From NCBI GenBank assembly GCA_934254725.1, contig CAKQLR010000002.1, positions 1 through 64,000 of the forward strand: a stretch of 64,000 nucleotides of DNA. The letters run 5' to 3'. Origin of the DNA: an uncultured Clostridia bacterium (GTDB taxonomy: Bacteria; Bacillota; Clostridia; Christensenellales; Borkfalkiaceae). The notes beneath the pieces were generated by a model. That model searched no databases. It was not told where the DNA came from and saw only the letters and a list, made by a program, of their open reading frames with translations. This document shows positions 54,901 to 62,509 of the stretch, one piece after another (position 1 is the first letter of the stretch; every line of letters starts with the position of its first letter). The translations under genes and the position numbers were made by a program.

Positions 54901-55473
54901 CTTTATGAGCTGCGGGTTTACTATTTTTTCCTCCTGAAGTCCGTGGTCCTGAATTTCTATATAGAAATCCTCGCCGAACATTTCCTTGAACATAAGCGCG
55001 GTTTTCTTTGCACCCTCGTAGTCGCCGTTCAAAAGGCGTTTAGGTATTCTGCCGGCTATACAGGCGGAAAGACAAATCAGCCCTTCCGTATGCTCTTTAA
55101 GCATTTTATAATCCGCGCGGGGTTTTGAGTAGAAGCCCCTCGTCCAGGCGTCGGAGTCCAACCTTATAAGATTTTTATATCCTTTTTTGTTTTTGCACAG
55201 CAAAATAAGGTGGTCGTAATCGTTTTCCGCTCTGCCGCCAGTCTTTTTTTCCATATCGTCGCACATATACATTTCGCAACCGATAATGGCCTGCATGCCC
55301 GCTTTTTTGGCTTCCTCCGCAAAATAAAGGGTTCCGTACATATTCCCGTGGTCGGTTATCGCGACCGCGTTCTGCCCCAGCTCTTTTATTACGTTGAATA
55401 TATCTTCAATTTTTGTCGCTCCGTCAAGCAAACTGTACTCTGTGTGAACATGTAAGTGAACAAAATCCGTCAT
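51919..55473 (-). CDS. dnaE: DNA polymerase III alpha subunit, DnaE type
   Basis: 1184 residues. PHP domain ([23 protein letters not shown]), polymerase palm with PDFDIDF (catalytic D406, D408 and D410 region), [49 protein letters not shown], a helix-hairpin-helix, and an OB fold ([23 protein letters not shown]). An acidic-basic linker ([16 protein letters not shown]) joins it to a C-terminal domain. In Bacillota that also have PolC, DnaE1/DnaE3-type enzymes extend primers; whether PolC exists here is outside the window. ATG 55473 follows AGGAAAA. Confidence 0.97.
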   Translation of the reverse strand: [1184 protein letters not shown]

Positions 55474-55598
55474 CTGTTTTTTCCTGTAATTATTCTTTTA
55501 TGTTTTTCTGCCGGTCTGCATATCGTCGCCGCTCGGCTTTTACCGCTTATTGCAGACCCGCGCCCGTGTTTCGTCCTTATCTTAAAGTTTAATTGCCG

Positions 55599-56537
55599 TC
55601 AGGACATATTTTTTGCGATTTCTATAATTTTTCTCATTCGGTGATTGACGCAACTTTTGCTTACGCCAAGTTTTTCAGCCATTTCTTCAAGCGTAAGAAA
55701 TTCGTCCGAAAGCCTAAGTTCGCAAACGTCGAACAGTTCTTTTTTCAAAGATTCCAGTCCTGCCGTCTCTTTAATGACGTTTATGGCGTTTATCTGTCTT
55801 TCCGCGGCTTCTATCTGCTTGTTGATATTGCCGAGGTCACAGTTACTCTTTCTGTTGGCGTTGTTGCTATAATCCTTTATTATAACCGTTTCCGCAAGGG
55901 CAAGCGAACCCCCTTCCGCGCCGATAAGCGTGAGAATTTCCTGAATTTCTTCGTTACTCTTAACGTAAACGACAAAACTTTTCTTCCTTTCGATAAGCTT
56001 GGCAAGTATATCGAACTCCGCCAGCAATTCGGAAAAAGCGTGCGCCGTCTCGTAATAAGAAAAAACGAATTCAAGGTGATAACCCGTGTTTTTGGCGGCT
56101 TTTTCATTCGGAATGGTACAACTCCCTCCGCCGAGAAAAGCCCCGCGAACATATGCGCGTTTGCAGCATTCCGTCTCTATCAGATACTTGTCTATGCCCA
56201 TTTCCACGGCTATTCCGTTCTCGCTCGCGACGAGAATGCCAAGCTCCGTCAAAGCGTCGAACGTGCCGCCGCTTATATATTCGCAAGTGATTTTGTCCTT
56301 GCCCGAAGAGGTTTTTCCCGAGTACTCGCCCTCTATTCCGTAAAGGTCGTTTATTATTTTATTGAAAAAAGCTGCAACCTTTTCGTTTTCGGTGAAGAAC
56401 GAAAAACCTATCTGCCCGTCGCGGGTCAAAATGGAACCGCTCGTTCTTAAAAAAGCGGATAAGCACGCCGCCTCGCAACAGGAGGAGGAAAACGAGTTTG
56501 CCGTCAGTTCCTCTTTAATTCTCTTTGTAAAATTCAT
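55599..56537 (-). CDS. whiA: WhiA, sporulation/cell-division DNA-binding protein
   Basis: 312 residues. N-terminal LAGLIDADG-like domain (CCEAACLSAFLRTSGSI, KRAYVRGAFLGGGSCTIP, YHLEFVFSYYETAHAFSELL) and C-terminal HTH (FLTLEEMAEKLGVSKSCVNHRMRKIIEIA). Widespread regulator in Gram-positives; affects chromosome segregation and cell division. Its first 4 bases overlap the upstream PHP gene. The usual neighbours rapZ (yvcJ) and yvcK are not here. Confidence 0.96.
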   Translation of the reverse strand: MNFTKRIKEELTANSFSSSCCEAACLSAFLRTSGSILTRDGQIGFSFFTENEKVAAFFNKIINDLYGIEGEYSGKTSSGKDKITCEYISGGTFDALTELGILVASENGIAVEMGIDKYLIETECCKRAYVRGAFLGGGSCTIPNEKAAKNTGYHLEFVFSYYETAHAFSELLAEFDILAKLIERKKSFVVYVKSNEEIQEILTLIGAEGGSLALAETVIIKDYSNNANRKSNCDLGNINKQIEAAERQINAINVIKETAGLESLKKELFDVCELRLSDEFLTLEEMAEKLGVSKSCVNHRMRKIIEIAKNMS

Positions 56538-57307
56538 CGCCCGCTCCCCTTGTATTTTTTGAACCTGAAATCGGGCAGTCTTCCTATATTATGAACGCGC
56601 GCCCTGTCAAAACCGAGCCTGTCTATAAGTTTTATCGCATCCTTATCGTCCCCGACCCTGTCGGGAGAGTGTGCGTCTGAGCCTATAATAAAGTTCACGC
56701 CGGTGGAATAAACTTCCTTCCACTGCTCGTCGGTCATATGCGTTTTTTTCGTATTTATTTCCACATAAGTGCCGTTTATCCTACAGCAATCGGCTACTTC
56801 TCTGACGGAAGCGAACGCTCTATAATCAAGATGAGTTATCGCGTCTATCGGGTTTTTCTCTATCGCGTTTATATAAGCTTTAGTGGTAAAAGCCTTTAAT
56901 TTCTCGCTCGGCTCGCCGTGAACCTTATACAAAAAAGGCGAGGTCACGCCGAGTTTGGAAAATGCCGCAAAGCTTTTATATTTTACGCAAACGTGTATGC
57001 CGGCTAAAAATACGTCGAATTTATCATACAAATCTTCCGTTAAATCCGTGTCTCCGTTTTCGGAAATAAGGTTGCTTTCAATCCCCACAAGTACGTTTAC
57101 GCCCGTGTCGGCGGAAGCTATTTCGCAGTCCGTTCTGAGGTTTGAAAGAGCGCTTTTTTTCAGCCCGAAAAACGGGTGTGCAAAACCGTGGTCGGATATG
57201 GCAATCTCCTTTAGTCCTAATTCCTTGGCTTTCAGCATGTTTTCAAAAACGCTTCCCGTGCCGTGACTGTATGTCGTATGCGTGTGATAATCGGCAATTA
57301 TCTCCAT
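56534..57307 (-). CDS. PHP-domain phosphoesterase
   Basis: 257 residues. PHP motifs: DYHTHTTYSHGTGSVFENMLKA (first two His and metal ligands), ISDHGFAHP, GIESNLI (Glu ligand), DVFLAGIHVC, THLDYRAF and FIIGSDAHSPDRVGD. This is the YcdX/histidinol-phosphatase-like single-domain form with a trinuclear metal site. Substrate unknown. ATG 57307 follows GGAGAG. Located between murB and whiA, where many Bacillota have rapZ and yvcK. Confidence 0.9.
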   Translation of the reverse strand: MEIIADYHTHTTYSHGTGSVFENMLKAKELGLKEIAISDHGFAHPFFGLKKSALSNLRTDCEIASADTGVNVLVGIESNLISENGDTDLTEDLYDKFDVFLAGIHVCVKYKSFAAFSKLGVTSPFLYKVHGEPSEKLKAFTTKAYINAIEKNPIDAITHLDYRAFASVREVADCCRINGTYVEINTKKTHMTDEQWKEVYSTGVNFIIGSDAHSPDRVGDDKDAIKLIDRLGFDRARVHNIGRLPDFRFKKYKGSGR

Positions 57308-57382
57308 TTCTCTCTCCGTTGCTTTCCTCGCTGATACCCCGTGATAAAACCGGGCGGACAGTAAAGGCTTGCGGAGTAAAAG

Positions 57383-58291
57383 CTAATCCCCGAGGTATAC
57401 GATTTCCTCCTTCAGCGTAACGCCCGTGCGAGCCTTTACGATTGTTTTTATGTATTTTATAAGCTCCGCCACGTCCGTAGCGGAAGCGGTCCCGTCGTTT
57501 ATAATAAAATTTGCGTGCGTGGTGGACACGAACGCCCCGCCGACCCTGAGTCCTTTCAGTCCGCAATCGTCTATAAGCTTTGCCGAAGGTATGTCTCCGT
57601 TTTTGAAAATCGAGCCGAGGCTTTTGCCCTTAGGTTGGTTTAATCGCCTTTCTCTGTATTGCCACAAACGTTGCTTTATCAGGTCAAAATCTGCCGTTTT
57701 TGCGCGAAATAAGGCACTTATAACAATATCGCCGTTCTGTTTCAACTTGCTTCCTCTATAACAGAAGCCGCATTCGGCGTTAGTAAACTCGCGTATTTTT
57801 CCGCCTGTTTCCGCATAAACCGACATCACGCGTTTGGCTATATCCGCTTCGAAACAGCCTGCGTTCATAATGACCGCGCCGCCTACGCTGCCGGGAATTC
57901 CCGAAAGAAATTCAAGCCCCGTAAGTCTTTCTTTAAGGCAAAACGCGTTGAGCATAGACAGCGATGCGCCGCACATAGCCCTTACGAAAACTTCGCTGCG
58001 GGTAGTTCTTTCGACGTAAATTTCATTCAGTCTGTCCGTAAAAATAACTGCTCCGCGAAAGCCTGAATCGGAGAAAAGAGTATTGCTCCCCGCCCCGACA
58101 ACAACGCATTTTACGTCGCAAATCCTCGCAAAATCAATTGTTTTAAGAAGCTCCGTGGCAGAAGAAGGGAACACCCCCCTGTCCGCGCTGCCGCCCAGAA
58201 AAATGGTGGAATGCCTGAACAGATTTTCCGAAACGGTAAACTTAATGCCTTCTTTTTTCAGCAGTTCGTCGAAAGAAGCGTAAACGTCCAC
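57383..58291 (-). CDS. murB: UDP-N-acetylenolpyruvoylglucosamine reductase
   Basis: 302 residues from GTG 58291 (AAGGAG upstream). FAD-binding PCMH fold: STIFLGGSADRGVFPSSATELLK, VVVGAGSNTLFSDSGFRGAVI, GLEFLSGIPGSVGGAVIMNAGCF, the active-site Ser in CGFCYRGSKLKQ, and SLGSIFKNGD...AKLIDDCGLKGLRVGGAFVSTTHANFIIN, ending with the catalytic Glu in LKEEIVYLGD. Type IIb MurB. Second committed step of peptidoglycan precursor synthesis, cytoplasmic. First gene of the murB-PHP-whiA-dnaE run. Confidence 0.97.
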   Translation of the reverse strand: MDVYASFDELLKKEGIKFTVSENLFRHSTIFLGGSADRGVFPSSATELLKTIDFARICDVKCVVVGAGSNTLFSDSGFRGAVIFTDRLNEIYVERTTRSEVFVRAMCGASLSMLNAFCLKERLTGLEFLSGIPGSVGGAVIMNAGCFEADIAKRVMSVYAETGGKIREFTNAECGFCYRGSKLKQNGDIVISALFRAKTADFDLIKQRLWQYRERRLNQPKGKSLGSIFKNGDIPSAKLIDDCGLKGLRVGGAFVSTTHANFIINDGTASATDVAELIKYIKTIVKARTGVTLKEEIVYLGD

Positions 58292-58411
58292 TTATACTTT
58301 CTCCTTATATTTTACAACATCGCGCGTGGATTTACAAGTGATTTTAACCGCTAAAAATTTTTTTAAATTCGATAGACAAAAATTACCCGGACCGCCCGCG
58401 TATCTAATTAT

Positions 58412-58525
58412 ATGCTTGAAAAGAATTATATATACTATATCGCCCGAAACCTCCTCACTACATCCGATTGCACGGGAACCTTAACGGAGCATAAAAACAA
58501 CCTTAGGCAAACGAGAGCGCCGTAA
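58412..58525 (+). CDS. possible 37-residue micro-ORF
   Basis: ATG 58412 to TAA 58525, a Tyr/Asn/Thr-rich peptide with one Cys, ending NLRQTRAP. No Shine-Dalgarno; TATCTAATT just upstream could act as a -10 box. The ending resembles, from memory, short orphan ORFs with QTRS/QTRA tails predicted in gut Clostridia. It may instead be part of a structured RNA. Confidence 0.25.
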   Translation: MLEKNYIYYIARNLLTTSDCTGTLTEHKNNLRQTRAP

Positions 58526-58658
58526 AATCCGGGGGTAAACCCGTAGCACTGACATCTGAAAGCATAAAACGGCGCGGGCATGTAAGTGTCCGCGCCATGT
58601 ATTTTATATCTGCCCTATGCCCGCTATAACGGTAGCCTCGAAAATAAAAGGTAATGCA

Positions 58659-58705
58659 AAAAGTCCCTTGTTTCGCACATTATCGCGTAAAAACAAGGGA
58701 CTTTT
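58659..58705. terminator. terminator of the ribosomal protein superoperon (after rplQ)
   Basis: Perfect 15-bp stem AAAAGTCCCTTGTTT / AAACAAGGGACTTTT, 17-base loop containing CGCACATTATCGCG. Works in both directions. Confidence 0.92.
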
Positions 58706-58751
58706 AATTTAGTTTTAATTCCGCAAAACGGCTATTGAATTACTTTAAAAA

Positions 58752-59258
58752 TTAAACTAATTCGATAAAAGCGGTTTCTGCAGCGTCGCCTTTACGTTGA
58801 CCGTTAAGGTAAATTCTGGTGTAGCCGCCACCCTGACCGAGCTCTTTAGCTCTTTCAGCGTATTTGGGAGCCAATTCGTTAAAGAGTTTTTCAACAACGG
58901 GGTGTTTAATGTTTTTGGTTCTTGCCTTAAACTCCGCCTTGGTTTCTTTTGCGCCTTTAACTTCGGGAATGGAATCGATTTTGTTCATGATTCTTCTTCT
59001 TGCGGAAAGCTTTTTAACGCCGTCTTTAACTATTTTTTGCTGAACTTCTTTACCCTTAGCGTTTTTAACGGTAACCGTTTCCTCGATGGTATCTTCGTAA
59101 TTGTTGATAGCGAGGGTGATTACTTTTTCAACGTAAGACTGTAATTCTTTTGCTTTACCTTTTGTCGTTTCTATTCTTCCATACCAGAGAAGGCTTGCCG
59201 CCTGTTGACGGAGAAGCGCAACTCTCTGAGTGCTGGTCATTCCTAATTTGCCGGGCAT
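58752..59258 (-). CDS. rplQ: 50S ribosomal protein L17 with internal insertions
   Basis: 168 residues, against roughly 110-130 usual. Conserved start KLGMTSTQRVALLRQQAASLLWYGRIETTKGKAKELQSYVEKVITLA and end GGGYTRIYLNGQRKGDAAETAFIELV. Extra material: about 20 residues (DTIEETVTVKNAKGKEVQQ) before ARRRIMNKI, and a Lys-rich segment (EVKGAKETKAEFKARTKNI) before the HPVVEKLF helix. Last gene of the operon. Sits at the exit-tunnel side of the 50S subunit. Confidence 0.95.
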   Translation of the reverse strand: MPGKLGMTSTQRVALLRQQAASLLWYGRIETTKGKAKELQSYVEKVITLAINNYEDTIEETVTVKNAKGKEVQQKIVKDGVKKLSARRRIMNKIDSIPEVKGAKETKAEFKARTKNIKHPVVEKLFNELAPKYAERAKELGQGGGYTRIYLNGQRKGDAAETAFIELV

Positions 59259-59262
59259 TTGA

Positions 59263-60213
59263 TTAGTCCTCCTTGTCCTTGAGTTTTAAGCCGTAGCTCG
59301 TGAGTTTGTTGATAACTTCGTCCAAAGATTTTCTGCCGAGGTTACGAACTTTAAGCATATCGTCTTCCGTTTTCTTTGTAAGATCTTCAACAGTATGAAT
59401 ATTAGCCCTCTTAAGGCAGTTATATGAACGAACGGATAAATCCATATCTTCGATATTCATAGTGAGTATTGTCTGTAAACTGTCGGTCTGGGGCTGAGTA
59501 AGTATTTCTATTCCGCCCATACTGCCGGAGAGTTTTACGAAAAGGTGAATGTGTTCTTCGATAATCTTAGCGGCAAGGCTGATTATTTCGCAGCCGGTAA
59601 ACGCGCCGTTTGTCCATACTTCGAGTATGAGCTTGTCGAAGTCCGTATTCTGTCCTACACGGGTGCTCTGAACGTCGTAATTGACCTTCTTTACAGGCGT
59701 GTAGATGGAGTCGATGGGAATATAATCAATAACGCCAGTCTTGTTGTAAACCGCGCTCTTGTAGCCGCGATCTCTGCCTATGGTAATTTCCATATCGAGA
59801 ACTGCGCCTTCGTCAAGGGTACAGATGTAAAGATTGGGGTTAAGCAATTCTATTTCCGCGTCGTTTTCGATGTCGCGCGCGTAAACTACCGCAGGACCTT
59901 CTTTATAAAGCCTTAACGTCTTTTTGAAGTCCTGATCGAGCGTTTTCGTTTTAACGTTTAAAGATTTGAAGTTAAGAACTATTTCGGTAACGTCTTCTTT
60001 AACGCCGGGTATAGTAGAAAATTCGTGCTTAACGCCGCTTGCGAACTTTATACCCTGTACTGCCGCGCCGGGAAGGGACGACAAAAGCGTTCTTCTGAGG
60101 CAGTTGCCGAGCGTAAGACCAAAGCCTTTCTCTAACGGTTCAACCGTTACTTTCGCATAGTTCTTCTCCTCGTTTTCTTCCACACTTATCGTAGGCATCT
60201 CTATATTCATCAT
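59263..60213 (-). CDS. rpoA: RNA polymerase alpha subunit
   Basis: 316 residues. N-terminal dimerisation domain (FGLTLGNCLRRTLLSSLPGAAVQGIK, GVKEDVTEIVLNFK) and C-terminal DNA/UP-element domain (DLSVRSYNCLKRANIHTVEDLTKKTEDDMLKVRNLGRKSLDEV). ATG 60213 with AGGAGG ten bases upstream; a second ATG follows at once. Four-base gap to rplQ. Confidence 0.98.
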   Translation of the reverse strand: MMNIEMPTISVEENEEKNYAKVTVEPLEKGFGLTLGNCLRRTLLSSLPGAAVQGIKFASGVKHEFSTIPGVKEDVTEIVLNFKSLNVKTKTLDQDFKKTLRLYKEGPAVVYARDIENDAEIELLNPNLYICTLDEGAVLDMEITIGRDRGYKSAVYNKTGVIDYIPIDSIYTPVKKVNYDVQSTRVGQNTDFDKLILEVWTNGAFTGCEIISLAAKIIEEHIHLFVKLSGSMGGIEILTQPQTDSLQTILTMNIEDMDLSVRSYNCLKRANIHTVEDLTKKTEDDMLKVRNLGRKSLDEVINKLTSYGLKLKDKED

Positions 60214-60249
60214 AGAACGTGTACCTCCTGTTATGATGATTTTAGGCTT

Positions 60250-60275
60250 GGCGGGGTTTTATCATTTACCCCGCC
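60250..60275 (-). other. stem-loop between rpsD and rpoA
   Basis: GGCGGGG / CCCCGCC, 7 bp of mostly G-C, 12-base loop, no T tract. It lies in a 106-bp gap that is long for this operon; partial attenuation or S4 feedback are possible roles. Confidence 0.45.
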
Positions 60276-60319
60276 CTGCCGATTGTTCGGGTTTTAATTC
60301 AAATAATCCTTAGTTAAAA

Positions 60320-60943
60320 TTACTTGGAGTACAACTCGACGATCATGTGTTCCGCTATCTGCGAATCGATATCTTCACGAACAGGAAGCGCTATGACTTT
60401 GCCTTCGAGCGTTTCGGGGTTAAAGTCAACCCATTTAGGCATAGTGCCTTTCTTCATCTGTTTAATTTCCGCAAAGTATTTGTTATCCTTGCTGCTTTCC
60501 TTAACGGCTATTACGTCGTTGGCTTTTACCGTATAAGAAGGAATGTTTACGTTTCTTCCGTTAACGGTGAAGTGACCGTGCGTAACGAGCTGTCTTGCCT
60601 GAGTTCTGGAAGCTGCAATACCCATTCTGAATACTACGTTATCAAGTCTTCTTTCGAGGAGCGATAACATATTTTCACCGGTAATGCCCTTCATTCTGTC
60701 GGCTTTTACATAGTACTCGTGAAACTGTCCTTCGAGTACGCCGTAAATTCTCTTGGTCTTCTGCTTTTCACGAAGCTGAAGTCCGTATTCGGAAACCTTC
60801 TTTCTTGCCGCGCCGTGCTGTCCGGGAGCGGTAGGTCTCTTTTCAAACGGGCAGGTCTGCTTGTAGCATTTTTCGCCCTTTAAAAACAATTTTGCGCCTT
60901 CTCTTCTGCAAAGACGGCATTTGGATTCTGTATATCTTGCCAT
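60320..60943 (-). CDS. rpsD: 30S ribosomal protein S4 (zinc-binding form)
   Basis: 207 residues. N-terminal zinc site [18 protein letters not shown]...C (four cysteines, C+ type), then the S4 RNA-binding domain ([42 protein letters not shown]). Binds 16S rRNA early in assembly and often feeds back on its own operon. ATG 60943 follows AAGGAGG. Confidence 0.98.
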   Translation of the reverse strand: MARYTESKCRLCRREGAKLFLKGEKCYKQTCPFEKRPTAPGQHGAARKKVSEYGLQLREKQKTKRIYGVLEGQFHEYYVKADRMKGITGENMLSLLERRLDNVVFRMGIAASRTQARQLVTHGHFTVNGRNVNIPSYTVKANDVIAVKESSKDNKYFAEIKQMKKGTMPKWVDFNPETLEGKVIALPVREDIDSQIAEHMIVELYSK

Positions 60944-60957
60944 AGCTTTCTACCTCC

Positions 60958-61356
60958 TTATACTCTGCGGCGTTTGGGCGGGCGGCATCCGTTGTGCGGA
61001 ATGGGCGATACGTCCTGAATAAGCGTTACTTCGAGTCCTACGTTAGCAAGAGCGCGGATAGCCGACTCTCTTCCCTGACCGGGACCTTTAACGAATACTT
61101 CTACGCTGCGGAGACCGTGCTCCATTGCTGCTTTTGCCGCCGTTTCCGAAGCCTGCTGAGCTGCGAACGGAGTGCTTTTTCTCGAACCTCTATAACCGAG
61201 AGCACCGGAGCTGCTCTGCGAAAGAGCGTTTCCGTTCATATCGGTAACGGTTACTATGGTGTTGTTGAAAGAGGATTTGATGTGAACTTGTCCTTTATCA
61301 ACCTTTTTAATCTCTCTACGTCTTTTTACGACTCTTTTAGGTGTTGCTGCTGCCAT
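60958..61356 (-). CDS. rpsK: 30S ribosomal protein S11
   Basis: 132 residues with the S11 core: [67 protein letters not shown] and the C-terminal [18 protein letters not shown]. Platform protein of the 30S subunit. Fourteen bases before rpsD. Confidence 0.98.
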   Translation of the reverse strand: MAAATPKRVVKRRREIKKVDKGQVHIKSSFNNTIVTVTDMNGNALSQSSSGALGYRGSRKSTPFAAQQASETAAKAAMEHGLRSVEVFVKGPGQGRESAIRALANVGLEVTLIQDVSPIPHNGCRPPKRRRV

Positions 61357-61375
61357 AACCTGTTATCCTCCTATC

Positions 61376-61753
61376 TTACTTGGACGCCGTCTTTTTCTTA
61401 GCGACGGTACGACGAGGACCTTTTCTCGTCCTTGCGTTTCTCTTGGAGCTCTGTCCTCTTACGGGCAAACCTCTTCTGTGACGAACACCGCGATAGCATC
61501 CGATTTCCATAAGTCTTTTAATGTTAAGACTCTGTTCGCTTCTGAGTTCGCCTTCTACGCGGATATTGTGATCGATATATTCACGGAGTTTGGATATCTC
61601 CGTTTCGGTAAGATCTTTAACTCTGGTGTCGGGATTAACGCCCGTTGCCTTCAAAATCTTCTTGGATGTGGCGAGACCGATACCGTAAATATACGTCATA
61701 CCGATTTCCACACGCTTTTCTCTCGGTAAATCTACACCGGAAATACGAGCCAT
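61376..61753 (-). CDS. rpsM: 30S ribosomal protein S13
   Basis: 125 residues: [69 protein letters not shown] and [13 protein letters not shown] tail. Head protein contacting the P-site tRNA and the 50S subunit. Standard length and order. Confidence 0.98.
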   Translation of the reverse strand: MARISGVDLPREKRVEIGMTYIYGIGLATSKKILKATGVNPDTRVKDLTETEISKLREYIDHNIRVEGELRSEQSLNIKRLMEIGCYRGVRHRRGLPVRGQSSKRNARTRKGPRRTVAKKKTASK

Positions 61754-61844
61754 TGTCTACTTATCCTCCAAAAATAATGATAAATTATATGTTAGTTTTT
61801 GCGAAGTGCGCTTGGAATGTCACGCAATACGCAAAAGAGTGTTT

Positions 61845-61961
61845 TTAGCCCTGTCTTTGCTTATGGCTCTTGTTCTTAGAGCATATAACCATAACCTTGC
61901 CTTCTCTTTTGATAATTCTGCATTTATCGCACATAGGCTTTACAGACGGTCTTACTTTCAT
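61845..61961 (-). CDS. rpmJ: 50S ribosomal protein L36
   Basis: 38 residues, too short for most ORF finders: [21 protein letters not shown], then [16 protein letters not shown]. Zinc ligands C11, C14, C27 and H32 (C+ form). ATG 61961 follows GGAGGAAAC. Between infA and rpsM, its fixed place. Confidence 0.97.
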   Translation of the reverse strand: MKVRPSVKPMCDKCRIIKREGKVMVICSKNKSHKQRQG

Positions 61962-61995
61962 TACTGTTTCCTCCGAAAATTATTCTTCTTAAATA

Positions 61996-62217
61996 TCAGG
62001 TTTTGCTGCGCCAGGTAATTCTGCCTTTGGTGAGATCGTACGGGCTCATCGCTATCGTAACCGTATCGCCGGGAATAATCTTGATGTAGTTCATTCTCAG
62101 TTTGCCTGAAATGTATGCGGTAATCATATGTCCGTTGCTTAATTTCACCTTAAAAGTTGCGTTTGGCAAGGCTTCTACTATCACGCCTTCCGCTTCGATA
62201 ACTTCGTCTTTAGACAC
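61996..62217 (-). CDS. infA: translation initiation factor IF-1
   Basis: 73 residues from GTG 62217, with GGAGG seven bases upstream. S1-like OB fold: [48 protein letters not shown], then [12 protein letters not shown]. Complete and standard. Occupies the A site during initiation. Confidence 0.97.
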   Translation of the reverse strand: MSKDEVIEAEGVIVEALPNATFKVKLSNGHMITAYISGKLRMNYIKIIPGDTVTIAMSPYDLTKGRITWRSKT

Positions 62218-62233
62218 TTGCTAACCTCCGATT

Positions 62234-62500
62234 TTATTTAAGTATGAGTTTGATTTTGTTCCTGAGCGCCCCGTCGGTTATGCCGCCGCAGGCATCTAAT
62301 AGTTCAGATTCGATTGTTTTGCCGATTGGTTCTATATGTTTTACTTTTTTGCGTTTCGGTTTATTTACCGGACGGGTTTTACCGTCGGCAAGCAAAACGT
62401 ACTCCTCGCTTTCAACCGCTATTATCACGGCTACGATGCCTTTATCATGCCCTGCCGTGCTTTTTACAAGCTGACCGCGTTCGTACTGCTTAAGTTCCAT
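62234..62500 (-). CDS. KOW-domain RNA-binding protein (L14E-like)
   Basis: 88 residues: KOW motif YERGQLVKSTAGHDKGIVAVIIA, then VLLADGKTRPVNKPKRKKVKHIEPIG and a helical C-terminus. This small protein, related to the archaeal/eukaryotic L14e family, regularly lies between map and infA in Clostridia. Probably binds rRNA, but its role is not known. ATG 62500 follows GAGAGG. Confidence 0.88.
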   Translation of the reverse strand: MELKQYERGQLVKSTAGHDKGIVAVIIAVESEEYVLLADGKTRPVNKPKRKKVKHIEPIGKTIESELLDACGGITDGALRNKIKLILK

Positions 62501-62509
62501 ACAGTCCTC

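Larger units (their letters stand above)
58292..58751. other. 460-bp spacer between murB and rplQ
   Basis: Higher in G+C (about 58440-58600) than other spacers here. It contains a possible 37-codon ORF (58412-58525), a strong stem-loop GGCGCGGGCA / TGTCCGCGCC at 58571-58596 followed by ATGTATTTTA, and the rplQ terminator. I could not match it to a known riboswitch, 6S RNA, SRP RNA or tmRNA. A non-coding RNA read on the plus strand and ending at the 58571 hairpin remains possible. Confidence 0.5.

Noticed and set aside
58441..58600. Possible cobalamin, c-di-GMP or 6S RNA in the murB-rplQ spacer
   Set aside because: Fragments such as GGCAAACGAGAGCGCCG and AGCACTG recall riboswitch cores, but the order of conserved blocks and the closing stems do not fit any class I know. 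Kept as unassigned.
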